Assembly: GCA_020160805.1 (NCBI GenBank)
Contig: JAIUPO010000026.1
Location: 1-52,499 of the forward strand
Origin: Actinomycetota bacterium
Lineage (GTDB): Bacteria > Actinomycetota > Actinomycetes > Actinomycetales > Dermatophilaceae
Direction: 5' to 3'
DNA length: 52,499 nucleotides
Shown here: positions 29,149 through 37,943 of the stretch, piece after piece
How the letters are laid out: every line of letters begins with the position of its first letter
Position numbering within the stretch: position 1 is the stretch's first letter
Position numbers and translations under genes: made by a program
The notes under the pieces: model-generated
Seen by the model: the letters and a program-made list of their open reading frames with translations, nothing else
What the model was told of the DNA's origin: nothing
Databases searched by the model: none

Positions 29149-32100
29149 GTGGCAGCGCATATGGTCGGCGCTGTGTTCATCCTTCCCGGCGAGAAGCGCG
29201 CGCTGGTCAGCGCCTCCGATCTGCGCGCGGCAGCAGCGTGCGAGTGGGCGCTGCTGCGCGACTTCGACGCGCTGCTGGGCCGGGGCGAGCCCGTGCCCGG
29301 CGATGGGGAGGCGATTCTGGCGCGCACGGCGGCGCTCGGGATGGCGCACGAGCAGCGGGTGCTGCGGTCCCTGCTGGCCGAGCGACCCGGCGAAGTGACG
29401 CAGATTCCCCGGCCGGTGATGACGCGCGCCGGCTTAGACGCTGCGGCAACCGCCACGCGCGCGGCCCTCGCCTCCGAGGCGCGCGTTGTCTACCAGGCGG
29501 CCTTCGCCGACGATCGCTTCGTCGGCTTGGCCGACTTCCTCGTGCGCGACGAGCAGGGCCGGTGGCAGGTGTGGGACACCAAACTCGCCCGGTCGGAGTC
29601 TGTGGCCAGCCTGCTGCAACTGGCTGCGTATGCCGAGGAGCTGGCCGAGAGCGGGGTCCCGGTGGCCCCTGAGGCAGTTCTCGTGCTGGGGCATGGTGAG
29701 CGGGCGGCATACTCCCTGGCCGTGATCGGGCCCGTGCAACGGGCCCGGCGTGCACGACTGCTGGAGCTGCTCGACGGCCACCAGGACAGCGGACTGCGGG
29801 CGCGTTGGGGCGACCCGGCGGTGCATGCCTGCGGTCGGTGTCTGGCCTGCGAGGAAGAGCTGCGCGCCACCGATGATGTGCTGCTCGTCGCCGGCGTCTA
29901 CACCAGCCAACGCAAGAAGCTGGCGGCCGCCGGCGTGGTGACGATGGCTGACCTCGCGACGCGTGCGGAGCCAGTTCCCGACCTGCCCGAGGCCATCTTG
30001 AGCAAGGTGCGCGCGCAGGCTCGGCTGCAGCGGGCTCAGGAGCAGTCGGGCTCGGTCTCCTCTGAGGTCGTCGATCCGATCCCCCTGCTCGCGCTGCCCG
30101 CGCCGAGTCCGGGCGACATCTTCTTCGACTTCGAGGGCGACCCGATGTGGACCGAGGCGGGGTCGCATCAGTGGGGCCTGGAGTATCTCTTCGGCATTAT
30201 CGAGGCGCCGGTCGGCGCTGCCGCGCCGGTCTTCCAGGCCTTCTGGGCGCACGACCGCGCGCAGGAGAAGCAGGCCCTGATCGACTTCCTCGCCTATGTC
30301 GCGGAGCGGCGAAAAGCCTTCCCCGATATGCACATTTACCACTACGCCGCTTATGAACGGTCCGCACTGCTGCGACTCGCGGCGCGCTATGGGGTCGGCG
30401 AGCAGGCGGTCGATGACCTCCTGCGCGCCGGCGTGCTCGTCGATCTGTATGCCGTGGTGCGCGCCGCCGTGCGGGTCTCGCAAGACTCGTATTCGATCAA
30501 GAAGCTCGAGCCGCTCTATATGGGCGATGACCTGCGCTCCGGCCCGGTCGCGACCGGCGGTGATTCGATCGTCGCCTATCACGAGTTCACGCAATCGCTC
30601 ATCGAGGGCCGCGAGGCGGAGGCGGCCGATCGTTTGGAGTCGATTCGTGCCTACAACGAGTACGACTGCCTTTCGACCTTGCGGCTACGCGATTGGTTGC
30701 TGGCCCAGCGTCCGGCGAGGGCCGAGGCCGCGCCGACTGACACGGTCGTCGCGACCGAGATATCCGCGGACGACGCACCCCGCAAGAGCGCCACGTGGGA
30801 GCGGGCCGAGGAGCTGGAGGCGCGCCTTCGCGAGTTGCTCGGTGATGTGCCGACTCAGGATCGCGATGCCGACCAACAGGCGCTGGCGTTGGCGGCTGCC
30901 GCCCTGCAATACAACCGCCGCGAGCAAAAGCCGTTCTGGTGGCGCCATTTCGATCGCTTCCGCCATCCCGTGGACGAGTGGTCGGATCAGACCGATGTCT
31001 TCCACATCCTCGATTCGACGCTGATCGTCGACTGGGGCAAAGAGGGCCGTCAAACCACCCTGCGGCGCGTCGTCGAGGTGACCGGCCGACTCGGGCGCGG
31101 CAGCCGGCCGATCCGGCCGGGCACGGAGTTCAGCGTGCTCTATGACGTGCCGGCGCCCGCGCAATTGCAGCCCTCCGACCCCGGGACGCGGGTGGCCGAG
31201 ACCGCGGCGATCGTGCGCTCAGTGCGACCGGGAGCGGACGATCACGACATCTGGGAGATCGAGGAGACCCTCCCGAAGAAGTTCGATCCCTTCAGCGAGC
31301 ACCCCCTGGCTCTGGTTCCCAAGCCGCCGCCGGGCACTCACCACCTTGATGTTGCCATGGCGGATATCGCGGAATCCGTTGCGGCCCAATGGCCTTCCCT
31401 GCCTCAGACGCCCGCCCTGGACATCCTCGCGCGCCGAGCGCCGCGCCTGGTCGATGGCGCTGCCTTGCCCGCTTTGGACGGATCGGCCGACCAATTCGTC
31501 CACGCCGTCAGCGCTGCGACCCGCTCCCTCGACCGCTCCTATCTCGCCGTCCAGGGCCCGCCGGGGACGGGCAAGACATATGTCGCGGCGCACGTCATCG
31601 CGCATCTGGTGCACGAGCACGCCTGGCGGGTGGGTGTGGTTTCCCAGTCGCACGCCGCTGTCGAGAATGTCTTGGACGCCCTGGTCAAGGCCGGCTTGGA
31701 TCCGGCGCGCGTGGCGAAATACGCCCCCGATCGCGATGCCGTGCCCTGGCGCCGGCTCATCGATCGCGACAAGGACACGGTCGCCTTCGCTGAAGAGCAT
31801 GCCGACAGCGGCTATGTCGTCGGGGGCACGGCATACGACTTCACCAACCCCAAGCGCTTCCAGCGCGGCCAACTCGACCTGCTCGTCATCGACGAGGCGG
31901 GGCAATACTCCCTGGCCAACACCCTGGCCGTGTCCGTGGTCGCCGAGCGGCTGCTGTTGCTTGGCGACCCGCAACAACTGCCCGAGGTCAGCCAGGGCAT
32001 CCACCCCGAGCCCATCGACACCTCCGCGCTCGGCTGGCTGATCGAGGGCCGCCCAACGCTCGATCCGGCGCGCGGATATTTCCTCGCGACGACCTACCGC

Positions 32101-32688
32101 ATGCATCCCACCCTCGCCGATCGGGTTTCCGACCTGTCGTATGCCGGCTCCCTCGCCGCCGCCGAATCGGTCACGACGGCTCGATCCCTGGCCGGCATCG
32201 ACCCGGGAGTGCACGTGGTGCCAGTCGTGCATCGCGACAATACGACCGAGTCGGTGGAGGAAGCGCTGGCCATCGCGGCACGCATCCACGACCTCATCGG
32301 ACGACTGTGGGACGACCCGGACGACGACGAGCCATCAAGGCCCTTGCGGCAGAGCGACATTCGAGTAGTTACGCCATACAACGCGCAGGTGCATGTGCTG
32401 CGTCAGGTGCTGGACGAGGCGGGCCTTGTTGAGGTGCCGGTGGGGACCGTCGACAAATTCCAGGGGCAAGAGAGCGCCATCGTCTTCATCTCGATGACCG
32501 CCTCCGCGCGCGGCGATGTTGCCCGTGGCATGGGCTTCCTGCTGAACCGCAACCGGCTCAATGTCGCGCTCTCCCGCGGGAAGTGGGCCGCGTATGTCGT
32601 CCATTCCCCCGAGCTGACTGATTTCACCCCCTCCTCCCCATCCGAGCTGATGCTGCTCGGCGACTTCCTGCGCCTCACCGCGCCGTGA
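29149..32688 (+). CDS. TM0106-type RecB-like nuclease / RNase H-like / SF1 helicase fusion
   Basis: Large protein of 1179 residues. N-terminus: PD-(D/E)XK RecB-like nuclease (SASDLRAAAACEW; GLADFLVRD; catalytic VWDTK with Asp143 and Lys145) followed by a Cys pair HACGRCLACEE. Middle: RNase H/YprB-type exonuclease domain opening FFDFEGDPMW (Asp327, Glu329) and ending NEYDCLSTLRL. C-terminus: Dna2/Nam7 SF1 helicase with GPPGTGKT (803-810), DEAG (915-918), GDPQQLPEV, TTYRMHP, VDKFQGQE and LNVALSRGK. A GTG start has GAAGGGG 6 nt upstream; an ATG four codons later also fits. Likely acts in DNA processing or repair; a defence role is possible but unproven. It stands alone 31 bp after pmt. Confidence 0.9.
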   Translation: MAAHMVGAVFILPGEKRALVSASDLRAAAACEWALLRDFDALLGRGEPVPGDGEAILARTAALGMAHEQRVLRSLLAERPGEVTQIPRPVMTRAGLDAAATATRAALASEARVVYQAAFADDRFVGLADFLVRDEQGRWQVWDTKLARSESVASLLQLAAYAEELAESGVPVAPEAVLVLGHGERAAYSLAVIGPVQRARRARLLELLDGHQDSGLRARWGDPAVHACGRCLACEEELRATDDVLLVAGVYTSQRKKLAAAGVVTMADLATRAEPVPDLPEAILSKVRAQARLQRAQEQSGSVSSEVVDPIPLLALPAPSPGDIFFDFEGDPMWTEAGSHQWGLEYLFGIIEAPVGAAAPVFQAFWAHDRAQEKQALIDFLAYVAERRKAFPDMHIYHYAAYERSALLRLAARYGVGEQAVDDLLRAGVLVDLYAVVRAAVRVSQDSYSIKKLEPLYMGDDLRSGPVATGGDSIVAYHEFTQSLIEGREAEAADRLESIRAYNEYDCLSTLRLRDWLLAQRPARAEAAPTDTVVATEISADDAPRKSATWERAEELEARLRELLGDVPTQDRDADQQALALAAAALQYNRREQKPFWWRHFDRFRHPVDEWSDQTDVFHILDSTLIVDWGKEGRQTTLRRVVEVTGRLGRGSRPIRPGTEFSVLYDVPAPAQLQPSDPGTRVAETAAIVRSVRPGADDHDIWEIEETLPKKFDPFSEHPLALVPKPPPGTHHLDVAMADIAESVAAQWPSLPQTPALDILARRAPRLVDGAALPALDGSADQFVHAVSAATRSLDRSYLAVQGPPGTGKTYVAAHVIAHLVHEHAWRVGVVSQSHAAVENVLDALVKAGLDPARVAKYAPDRDAVPWRRLIDRDKDTVAFAEEHADSGYVVGGTAYDFTNPKRFQRGQLDLLVIDEAGQYSLANTLAVSVVAERLLLLGDPQQLPEVSQGIHPEPIDTSALGWLIEGRPTLDPARGYFLATTYRMHPTLADRVSDLSYAGSLAAAESVTTARSLAGIDPGVHVVPVVHRDNTTESVEEALAIAARIHDLIGRLWDDPDDDEPSRPLRQSDIRVVTPYNAQVHVLRQVLDEAGLVEVPVGTVDKFQGQESAIVFISMTASARGDVARGMGFLLNRNRLNVALSRGKWAAYVVHSPELTDFTPSSPSELMLLGDFLRLTAP

Positions 32689-32870
32689 TTGGTCCCCGAC
32701 GCGGCGAACTGATGTCGCGCGCAGCCGCCTGGACGGCTCTGGCCACCGCGAGGTGACGGCCGGACCGGTGGCAGATGCACTGACCGTTCGGCCGCGCGAG
32801 GGCCAGCGAGCCGCCCTATGGTGGCGAGGGGGTCGGCCCCGGCCCCACGGCATACGGAGAGGAGTCGACG

Positions 32871-33674
32871 ATGCCCAAGCTACGCACCATCGCCGCGGTC
32901 GCTGCCTGCACAACCGCCACCGGCCTGCTGGCCACAGCCCCCGCGCAGGGGGCTGCCGAACCGGGCGTCCGGACGGCCGCGCCAATGGCGGGCCACGCCC
33001 GGTCAAGCTCGCCAACCTCGGGCGCGACGACGGGGGCCTGCGGCTTCACGCCGTGGGAGGACCAGACCTATTCCGTCTGGGCTGGCTTGCCGCCCGACCC
33101 GAAGAAGGCGCAGACCCACGGCCTGGCGAGCGTCGTGCTCAAGACCAATCACGGCGATATCCCGGTCGTCCTCGACAAGGCCGGCGCACCGTGCACGGTC
33201 GCGAGCTTCCTGTATTTGACGCGCGAGAAGTTCTACGACGGCACCCAGTGCCACCGACTCACGGCCTACCACACACCGCCATACGCCCTGTCGGTCCTGC
33301 AATGCGGCGACCCACTCGGCACCGGCTGGGGCGACCCGGGCTACTGGTTCAAGGACGAGCTCGCCACCGCACAGGCCCTCCCGAACTGGCCCGGCTTCGA
33401 GGACGGCTCGCGCAAGAACTACACGCGCGGCCTGCTCGCCATGGCCAATGGCGGGCCGGACACCAATGGCAGCCAGTTCTTCCTGGTGTATGCCGACTCG
33501 CGGCTGCGCCCCGACTACACCGTCTTCGGCGAGATCACGCCCGAAGGGATGGCGGTCCTGGACAAGATCGCGGCCGCGGGCGTCGCGCCCGGTGACGAGG
33601 GCTATCCCGAGGACGGCGCTCCCGCCATGGCGACGACGATCGAGCGTGCCAAGCGCACCGGGGGCGGCGCCTAG
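32871..33674 (+). CDS. Secreted cyclophilin-type peptidyl-prolyl isomerase
   Basis: Exported protein of 267 residues. The start follows a GGAGAGGAG stretch. Sec signal peptide at about 1-28 (TIAAVAACTTATGLLATAPA, cleaved near AQG-AA), no lipobox. A low-complexity linker leads to the cyclophilin domain: VVLKTNHGDIPVVLDKAGAP, VASFLYLTREKFYDGTQCHRL, GYWFKDE, GLLAMANGGPDTNGSQFFLVY and YTVFGEITPEGMAVLDKIA. The active-site QFF is present. Folds or isomerises proteins outside the membrane. Confidence 0.92.
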   Translation: MPKLRTIAAVAACTTATGLLATAPAQGAAEPGVRTAAPMAGHARSSSPTSGATTGACGFTPWEDQTYSVWAGLPPDPKKAQTHGLASVVLKTNHGDIPVVLDKAGAPCTVASFLYLTREKFYDGTQCHRLTAYHTPPYALSVLQCGDPLGTGWGDPGYWFKDELATAQALPNWPGFEDGSRKNYTRGLLAMANGGPDTNGSQFFLVYADSRLRPDYTVFGEITPEGMAVLDKIAAAGVAPGDEGYPEDGAPAMATTIERAKRTGGGA

Positions 33675-33694
33675 GACACGCCACGTCCCACCCC

Positions 33695-33756
33695 GTCGAG
33701 TTCGGGAAACACGCCGACGCCGAGGCTGATCGGTCGGCGTGTTTCCCGAACTCGAC
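33695..33756. terminator. Perfect 24-bp inverted repeat between convergent genes
   Basis: Arms 33695-33718 (begins GTCGAGTTCGGGAAAC) and 33733-33756 are exact reverse complements around a 14-nt spacer. It lies between the stops of the cyclophilin gene (+) and the AI-2E exporter gene (-), so it is most simply a bidirectional terminator. No U tract. Confidence 0.65.
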
Positions 33757-33779
33757 CACCACGCAGGCGGTGCAGGCCC

Positions 33780-34946
33780 TCAGTTGTCGGCAGCCTCGAT
33801 CGCTGCCGTCGCCGTGGTCGTGGCCACGTCGGTCGCCACCTCGGCCCGCTGCGCCGGCGTCAGGACGTCATCGACATCCTCGGGCGCGGCCGAATTGCTC
33901 GCGAGCAGATGGTGGCCGACCGCATTGACCACGGCCGCGACCGGCACCGCGATGAGCGCACCCACAATGCCCCACACGATGACGCCGGTGGCAATCGCGA
34001 GGATCACCGCCAGCGGGTGCACCCGCACCGCCCGACCCAGCAGGAAGGGTTGCAGCACGTGACTCTCGATCTGCTGCACCGCGATCACCACGCCGAGCAT
34101 GATGAGCGCCTTGACCGGCCCGAGAGCAACGAGCGCCAGCAGAACGGCGACGATTCCACTGAGCAGGGCACCGATCACGGGCACGAAGGCGCCGAGGAAG
34201 ACGAGTAGCGCGATGCCGCTCGCGAACGGGACGCCGAGGATCGCCGCGCCGAGCCCAATTCCCGTGGCGTCGGCCGCGGCCACGAGGATCGTGGCCTTGC
34301 AGAAGGCCTGCAGCTGACCCCAGGCGATGATGCCGCTGGAGGCGACCTTCTCGCGGGCGTCGCGCGGGAACAGCCGCACGATCCACGCCCAAATGTGCGG
34401 ACCTTCCAGCAGGAAGAAGAAGAGCGCAAACATCGAGATGAAGAAGCCGGCAACGAGGTGCGTAGCGGTCAGACCGGCTTTGGCGGCCGTCCCGCCGATA
34501 TCGCTACCGCCGCTGCTGACGGCATCCCGCGCCTTTTGGAAGTACTCCGTGAATTGGCTATCGGTGATGTGGAAGGTGTTGCGGATCCAGTCCCGAACCT
34601 GGTCGATGCCCTCGCCGAGTTGATCGGTGAGGTCGGGCAGCTGGTTGGCGAACTGACTGCCGACAAAAGTCATCAGGCCGGCGAGCACCGCCAGCGTCCC
34701 AAGGACCGTAATCGCCGCCGCGAGACCGCGCGGGAGGTGCCGGTCGAGGCGCCGAAAGACCGGGTGGAGCAAGGCGCACAGCAGGGTGCCCACGATGACC
34801 GGCACGACGATCTCGCTCAGGTGGCCGATCAGCCAGCCCGCGAAGCCCAGCCCAGCAGCGATCAACAACAGCCGCCACGACCATTCACTGGCCGTCCGGA
34901 CCCCCTGCGGGACAGTGCTCTTCGTCGGCGTATGCGGCGCGCTCAC
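33780..34946 (-). CDS. AI-2E family transporter (UPF0118)
   Basis: Membrane protein of 388 residues with the AI-2E/TqsA/PerM pattern: two N-terminal hairpin helices (LLLIAAGLGFAGWLIGHLSEIVVPVIVGTLLC region), amphipathic central region, and the conserved C-terminal block GIALLVFLGAFVPVIGALLSG, VVIAVQQIESHVLQPFLLGRAVRVHPLAV and GIVGALIAVPVAAVVNAV (read in short pieces). The family covers exporters and Na+/H+ antiporters, so autoinducer export is not assured. It is divergent from the tRNA-Ala gene. Confidence 0.92.
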   Translation of the reverse strand: MSAPHTPTKSTVPQGVRTASEWSWRLLLIAAGLGFAGWLIGHLSEIVVPVIVGTLLCALLHPVFRRLDRHLPRGLAAAITVLGTLAVLAGLMTFVGSQFANQLPDLTDQLGEGIDQVRDWIRNTFHITDSQFTEYFQKARDAVSSGGSDIGGTAAKAGLTATHLVAGFFISMFALFFFLLEGPHIWAWIVRLFPRDAREKVASSGIIAWGQLQAFCKATILVAAADATGIGLGAAILGVPFASGIALLVFLGAFVPVIGALLSGIVAVLLALVALGPVKALIMLGVVIAVQQIESHVLQPFLLGRAVRVHPLAVILAIATGVIVWGIVGALIAVPVAAVVNAVGHHLLASNSAAPEDVDDVLTPAQRAEVATDVATTTATAAIEAADN

Positions 34947-35018
34947 GGTGGTGAGCCTAATGCGGCCCCCTGCGCCCGAGCACGATTCGGTATGCCGCCC
35001 GCCCGGTGTTAAGGTTCT

Positions 35019-35834
35019 CTACGCACTTGGGGCTGTGGCGCAGTTGGTAGCGCGTCTCGTTCGCAATGAGAAGGCCAGGGGTTCGAATCCCCTCAGCTCC
35101 ACCCCACGCACAAGGCTCGAACCCTTGCCAACGTCAATGTTGGTAGCGGTTCGGGCCTTGTCGGCATCTGCGGCCCAGGTCAGCGCGTTGGCGTTGACCT
35201 GCGGGTCGAGCAGCATTTCGAAGGGCCGGTTGTGCTCGACGCGCAGCTCGTTGTCCTCGTCAATGAAGACCTTGGTGAAGTAGGCCTGGTTGCAGAGCCG
35301 CCGGTTCGTGTCGTCGCAGCGGGCGTAGATGTCGGCGCAGTTCGCGAGCAGTCCGAGCGCGTCGTCGAGGTGGGCGCGGGCGTCGGCGTAGGCGCCATAG
35401 TGGGCGTCGATACGCCGGGTCACCTTGTCCAACTCGCCCGTGATGCGGTCCTGCTCGCGTTTGAGGACGGTCAGCGGGTTGGCGTCGGCGTAGTGGGCTT
35501 GCATGAGCCGGTCTTGCTCACCTTCGAGCCGGTCCCGGTTCGCGGTCAGCCGCGCGAGTTCGTCTGTTTCGGCGGTCATGAGGCGGTGCAACTCATGATG
35601 CAGCATCCCGGCGAGCGCGTCCTGCTGGGCAGGGGTGATCTGGACTCGCTTGTAGTAGTCCTCGACGAGCTTCTCGACATCGTCGATGAGCATGGCCTGG
35701 CAGGTGCAGTCGGTGCGCTTGGAGTGCCGACCGGAGCACACGAAGTAGCAGTAGACGTTGCCGTGGCGGTTCTTCGCGTTGGAGACGATGAGCCGCGAGC
35801 CGCACTGTCCGCAATGGATCGTGCCCTTCCTCAT
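35019..35834 (-). pseudogene. Truncated large serine recombinase (C-terminal part only)
   Basis: About 270 residues match the C-terminal half of a large serine integrase: recombinase zinc ribbon (KGTIHCGQCGSRL...CYFVCSGR...CTCQAML), then a long coiled coil (ELARLTANRDRLEGEQDRL; LKREQDRITGELDKVTRRI) and the conserved FTKVFIDEDNEL. The resolvase catalytic domain with its serine, and the recombinase DNA-binding domain, are missing; upstream is a large hairpin and unrelated genes. The last residues (ELRGFEPLAFSLRTRRATNC) are read from the antisense of tRNA-Ala, as happens when an integrase gene abuts its attachment site. The element can no longer excise by this enzyme. Confidence 0.85.
35029..35101 (+). 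tRNA. tRNA-Ala (anticodon CGC)
   Basis: Standard 73-nt cloverleaf: acceptor GGGGCTG/CAGCTCC with discriminator A, D arm GCGC...GCGC with GTTGGTA, anticodon arm TCTCG-TTCGCAA-TGAGA giving CGC (codon GCG), T arm AGGGG-TTCGAAT-CCCCT. CCA is not fully encoded (ACC follows the stem). Its 3' half coincides with the C-terminal codons of the serine recombinase remnant on the other strand, which marks it as the integration site of the island to the right. Confidence 0.95.
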
Positions 35835-35900
35835 GCAGGTCGCCCGCAACACTCCCGGCGCCCTGTCCGGCGACGACTGACCGACCCGAGACCGACACAC

Positions 35901-35961
35901 ATCGAGGGGTCGCGGCACGCCCTCAGAACCTGGTTCTGACGGCGTGTCGCGGCCCCTCGAT
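35901..35961. repeat. 61-bp palindrome at the recombinase truncation point
   Basis: Arms 35901-35930 and 35932-35961 pair at 27 of 30 positions with virtually no loop (arm 1 begins ATCGAGGGGTCGCG). It lies about 70 bp upstream of where recognisable recombinase sequence begins. It may be a terminator for transcription coming from the right, or a structure involved in the truncation. Confidence 0.55.
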
Positions 35962-36065
35962 CGTTGCCCGGACGGAATCGGTATCAGGAAGGCGATCGCG
36001 GACCTCTTCCCTGCCAGGTCGACATCAATCGAGGTGGCGGCGACCGAGTAGGGAGGGTGAGCAAC

Positions 36066-36272
36066 ATGGGCAACGAGGAACCCGATCGTCCGGACGCGAC
36101 GACGGCATTCGAGGTGATGAGTCCGAACGAGACCGACGAACCGCCGGGCGTGGTGTCCGCGCCCGCCGAGGGTGCTCGTGAGAGTACGGCGGGGGAGGAA
36201 CTGCCACCGCTGTTCACAGCCGAGGTCGACGCGACGCCGGTGCGGGCGCGACTCGCCGAAGGTGGGCAGTGA
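36066..36272 (+). CDS. Small acidic hypothetical protein, partner of DUF1036-like gene
   Basis: 68 residues starting MGNEEPDRPDATTAFEV, with a strong GGGAGGG Shine-Dalgarno about 7 nt upstream. Strongly acidic and Pro/Glu/Thr rich, no hydrophobic segment, probably disordered; ends VRARLAEGGQ. No family recognised. Its stop overlaps the next gene's GTG (GTGA), so the two are translated together. Confidence 0.6.
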   Translation: MGNEEPDRPDATTAFEVMSPNETDEPPGVVSAPAEGARESTAGEELPPLFTAEVDATPVRARLAEGGQ

Positions 36273-36622
36273 CCATGCAACTGCACTTCCGCAACAGGTA
36301 CCACACCCGTGTCTACGTGGCCGTGATGTTCCACAGCCCGGGCCCCTGCGGCCAGTACGGCGGCTGGGGCACCCGCGGCTGGTGGGCGATCGACCCCGGG
36401 CGTGAGGCGTACGTGCTGAACACCGACAACCGGTACGCCGCCTACTACGTCGAGGCCAACGACGGTGCCGTCTGGGCCGGCAACTACGGGCCGATCTATG
36501 TCTACCAGAACGCCTTCGACTCCTGCATCGGGATCGGCAGCACGGGTGCCAAGGCACGGGTCGGATGCCGGCTGGTCGACCTCGGCAGCTACGACAGGTA
36601 TTACGTGAACCTGACCGCGTGA
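36269..36622 (+). CDS. DUF1036-like small protein
   Basis: 117 residues from GTG (an ATG two codons later is also possible). The pattern of aromatic and Gly residues, GPCGQYGGWGTRGWWAIDPG, then RYAAYYVEANDGAVWAGNYG and a Cys pair (AFDSCIGIGST...GCRLVDL), resembles DUF1036, whose members have the GWW-PG core. Four tyrosines end the protein (SYDRYYVNLTA). Function is unknown. It is coupled to the acidic 68-residue gene and followed by a good hairpin, so it looks like an intact two-gene cargo unit amid broken genes. Confidence 0.7.
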   Translation: MTMQLHFRNRYHTRVYVAVMFHSPGPCGQYGGWGTRGWWAIDPGREAYVLNTDNRYAAYYVEANDGAVWAGNYGPIYVYQNAFDSCIGIGSTGAKARVGCRLVDLGSYDRYYVNLTA

Positions 36623-36642
36623 CCCGCGGCCGGCCCACCGAA

Positions 36643-36673
36643 ACGGCCCCCAGCCACGAAGGCTGGGGGCCGT
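36643..36673. terminator. Hairpin terminator after the DUF1036-like gene
   Basis: Arms ACGGCCCCCAGCC (36643-36655) and GGCTGGGGGCCGT (36661-36673) pair perfectly over 13 bp with a 5-nt loop. It lies 20 bp after the stop and 40 bp before the convergent MFS fragment's stop. No clear T tract. Confidence 0.75.
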
Positions 36674-36713
36674 CCGGTGTGCTTCGGTTTTCAGCCGGAG
36701 CCTGTCGCCGGGA

Positions 36714-37034
36714 TCAGTGCGCGCCTCGCACGGGCGGACCACCGGCGTCGGACGGGTCGTGGACGAGGCCGAGCTTGTGCTCCATCTCCTCCAGAGGGAC
36801 GCCCTTGGTCTCCGGCATGTACTTGAGCACCCAGAACATCTGGCCGATCATGCACACCGCGAAGATGCCGAAGGCCGGCCCACCGCCGAGCGCACCGATG
36901 ATCGGCGGGAACGCGAACGAGGTGATCGCCGCGAAGACCCAGTGCGTCAGCGAGCCCAGACCCTGGCCACGGCCCCGGATCCGGTTCGGGAAGATCTCGG
37001 AGATGAACACCCAGATCACCGCACCCTGGCCGAA
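36714..37034 (-). pseudogene. C-terminal fragment of a sugar-porter MFS transporter
   Basis: The last 106 codons of an open frame that begins as a conjugation protein. The fragment reads FGQGAVIWVFISEIFPNRIR, the well-known motif of the sugar porter family, through two membrane segments (FAAITSFAFPPIIGALG; FGIFAVCMIGQMFWVL) to the PETKG end motif (YMPETKGVPLEEMEHKLG). The other ten or so helices are absent, so it cannot transport. It is joined in frame to the coupling-protein fragment, making a chimeric open frame. Confidence 0.85.
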
Positions 37035-37943
37035 GGCGTGGGGGCGGCGTAGGAGAGCTTCAAGTTCGGTGCGGTCGTTGCGGAGCTGCGCGGAGTCGGG
37101 ACGGTCGGGCCAAGCACGGAGGTCGGTGACGATGGGCGGCGCGGAGCGCAGCAGGGTGATCCCGGTGCCGAACGGCAGTGTGCGGATGCGGTCGGGCGGC
37201 AGGATCGGGACGCGGCGCACGGAGCGCTGGTTCGAGCGGGTGCCGCGGTCGCCGAGGGTCAGGCTGTCGGTGTACTCGTCACGTTCGCCGATCAGGGTGG
37301 AGAGGTCTTGGAGGTCGCGGCTGTTGGACGCGCCGCCGAGGATGATCTTGACGATGCTGGCGTCCCAGATCGCCCCGGCTTGGTGTTCGCTCCACCGGTC
37401 GCGGGCTTGAGCGAGGGACTGCAAGACAGGCATGGTCGTGATCCCGGTACCGCCGCCTTCGGCCATCAGCGTCGGCAGCGACGGGAGGGGTGCGAGGTTG
37501 CCGATCTCGTCGAGCGCCAGCAGCAGGGGTGGGTCGAGTCGGGCTCCGGGTGATCGGGCGGCGAGACGGCGGGCGGTTTCGATGAGGTCTTCGACGAACG
37601 CGGCGACGAGCGCGGCGGACGCGCCGGCGCCGGCTCCGGCTGCGAGCAGATAGAGGGTGCCGTGCTGGGTGAGGAAGGTCTCGGGGTCGAAGTGCTCGTT
37701 GGGTCCGGGTGTGACGGCATCGAGCACGCGGGGGTCGGCGAGGGCTGCGAGTGCGAGGGAGACGCCTTGCCAGATGCTGTCGCGGGTCTTGGGGTCGGCG
37801 TCGATCATCGCGCCGAGCGAGTCGCCCCACCCCATCGCCGCGTTCGGGTTCGAGTTTAGGATCGCGACGGCCTCGGCAGCAGCGCTGGGATCAAGGGTCC
37901 ACCGGAACAACTCAGCAGGCGGCCTGCCACCAAAATGCGGCGG
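37035..37943 (-). pseudogene. TraG/TraD-type conjugative coupling protein, C-terminal part (chimeric, frameshifted)
   Basis: Matches the ATPase core of type IV coupling proteins with a TraM recognition domain: RPPAELFRWTLDPSAAAEAV, LLLALDEIGNLAPLPSLPTL (Walker B region), AEGGGTGITTMPVLQSLAQAR, WDASIVKIILGGASNSRDL and LSTLIGERDEY. In intact elements it pumps DNA into the conjugation channel. Here its start is lost: the frame shifts near 37,940, and its end is replaced after about LEALLRRPHA by a transporter tail. Together with the next fragment it is the relic of an ICE or plasmid. Confidence 0.82.

Noticed and set aside
27309-29456. 715-codon minus-strand frame across pmt
   Set aside because: Antisense shadow of pmt; Pro/Arg/Glu-rich, no domain.
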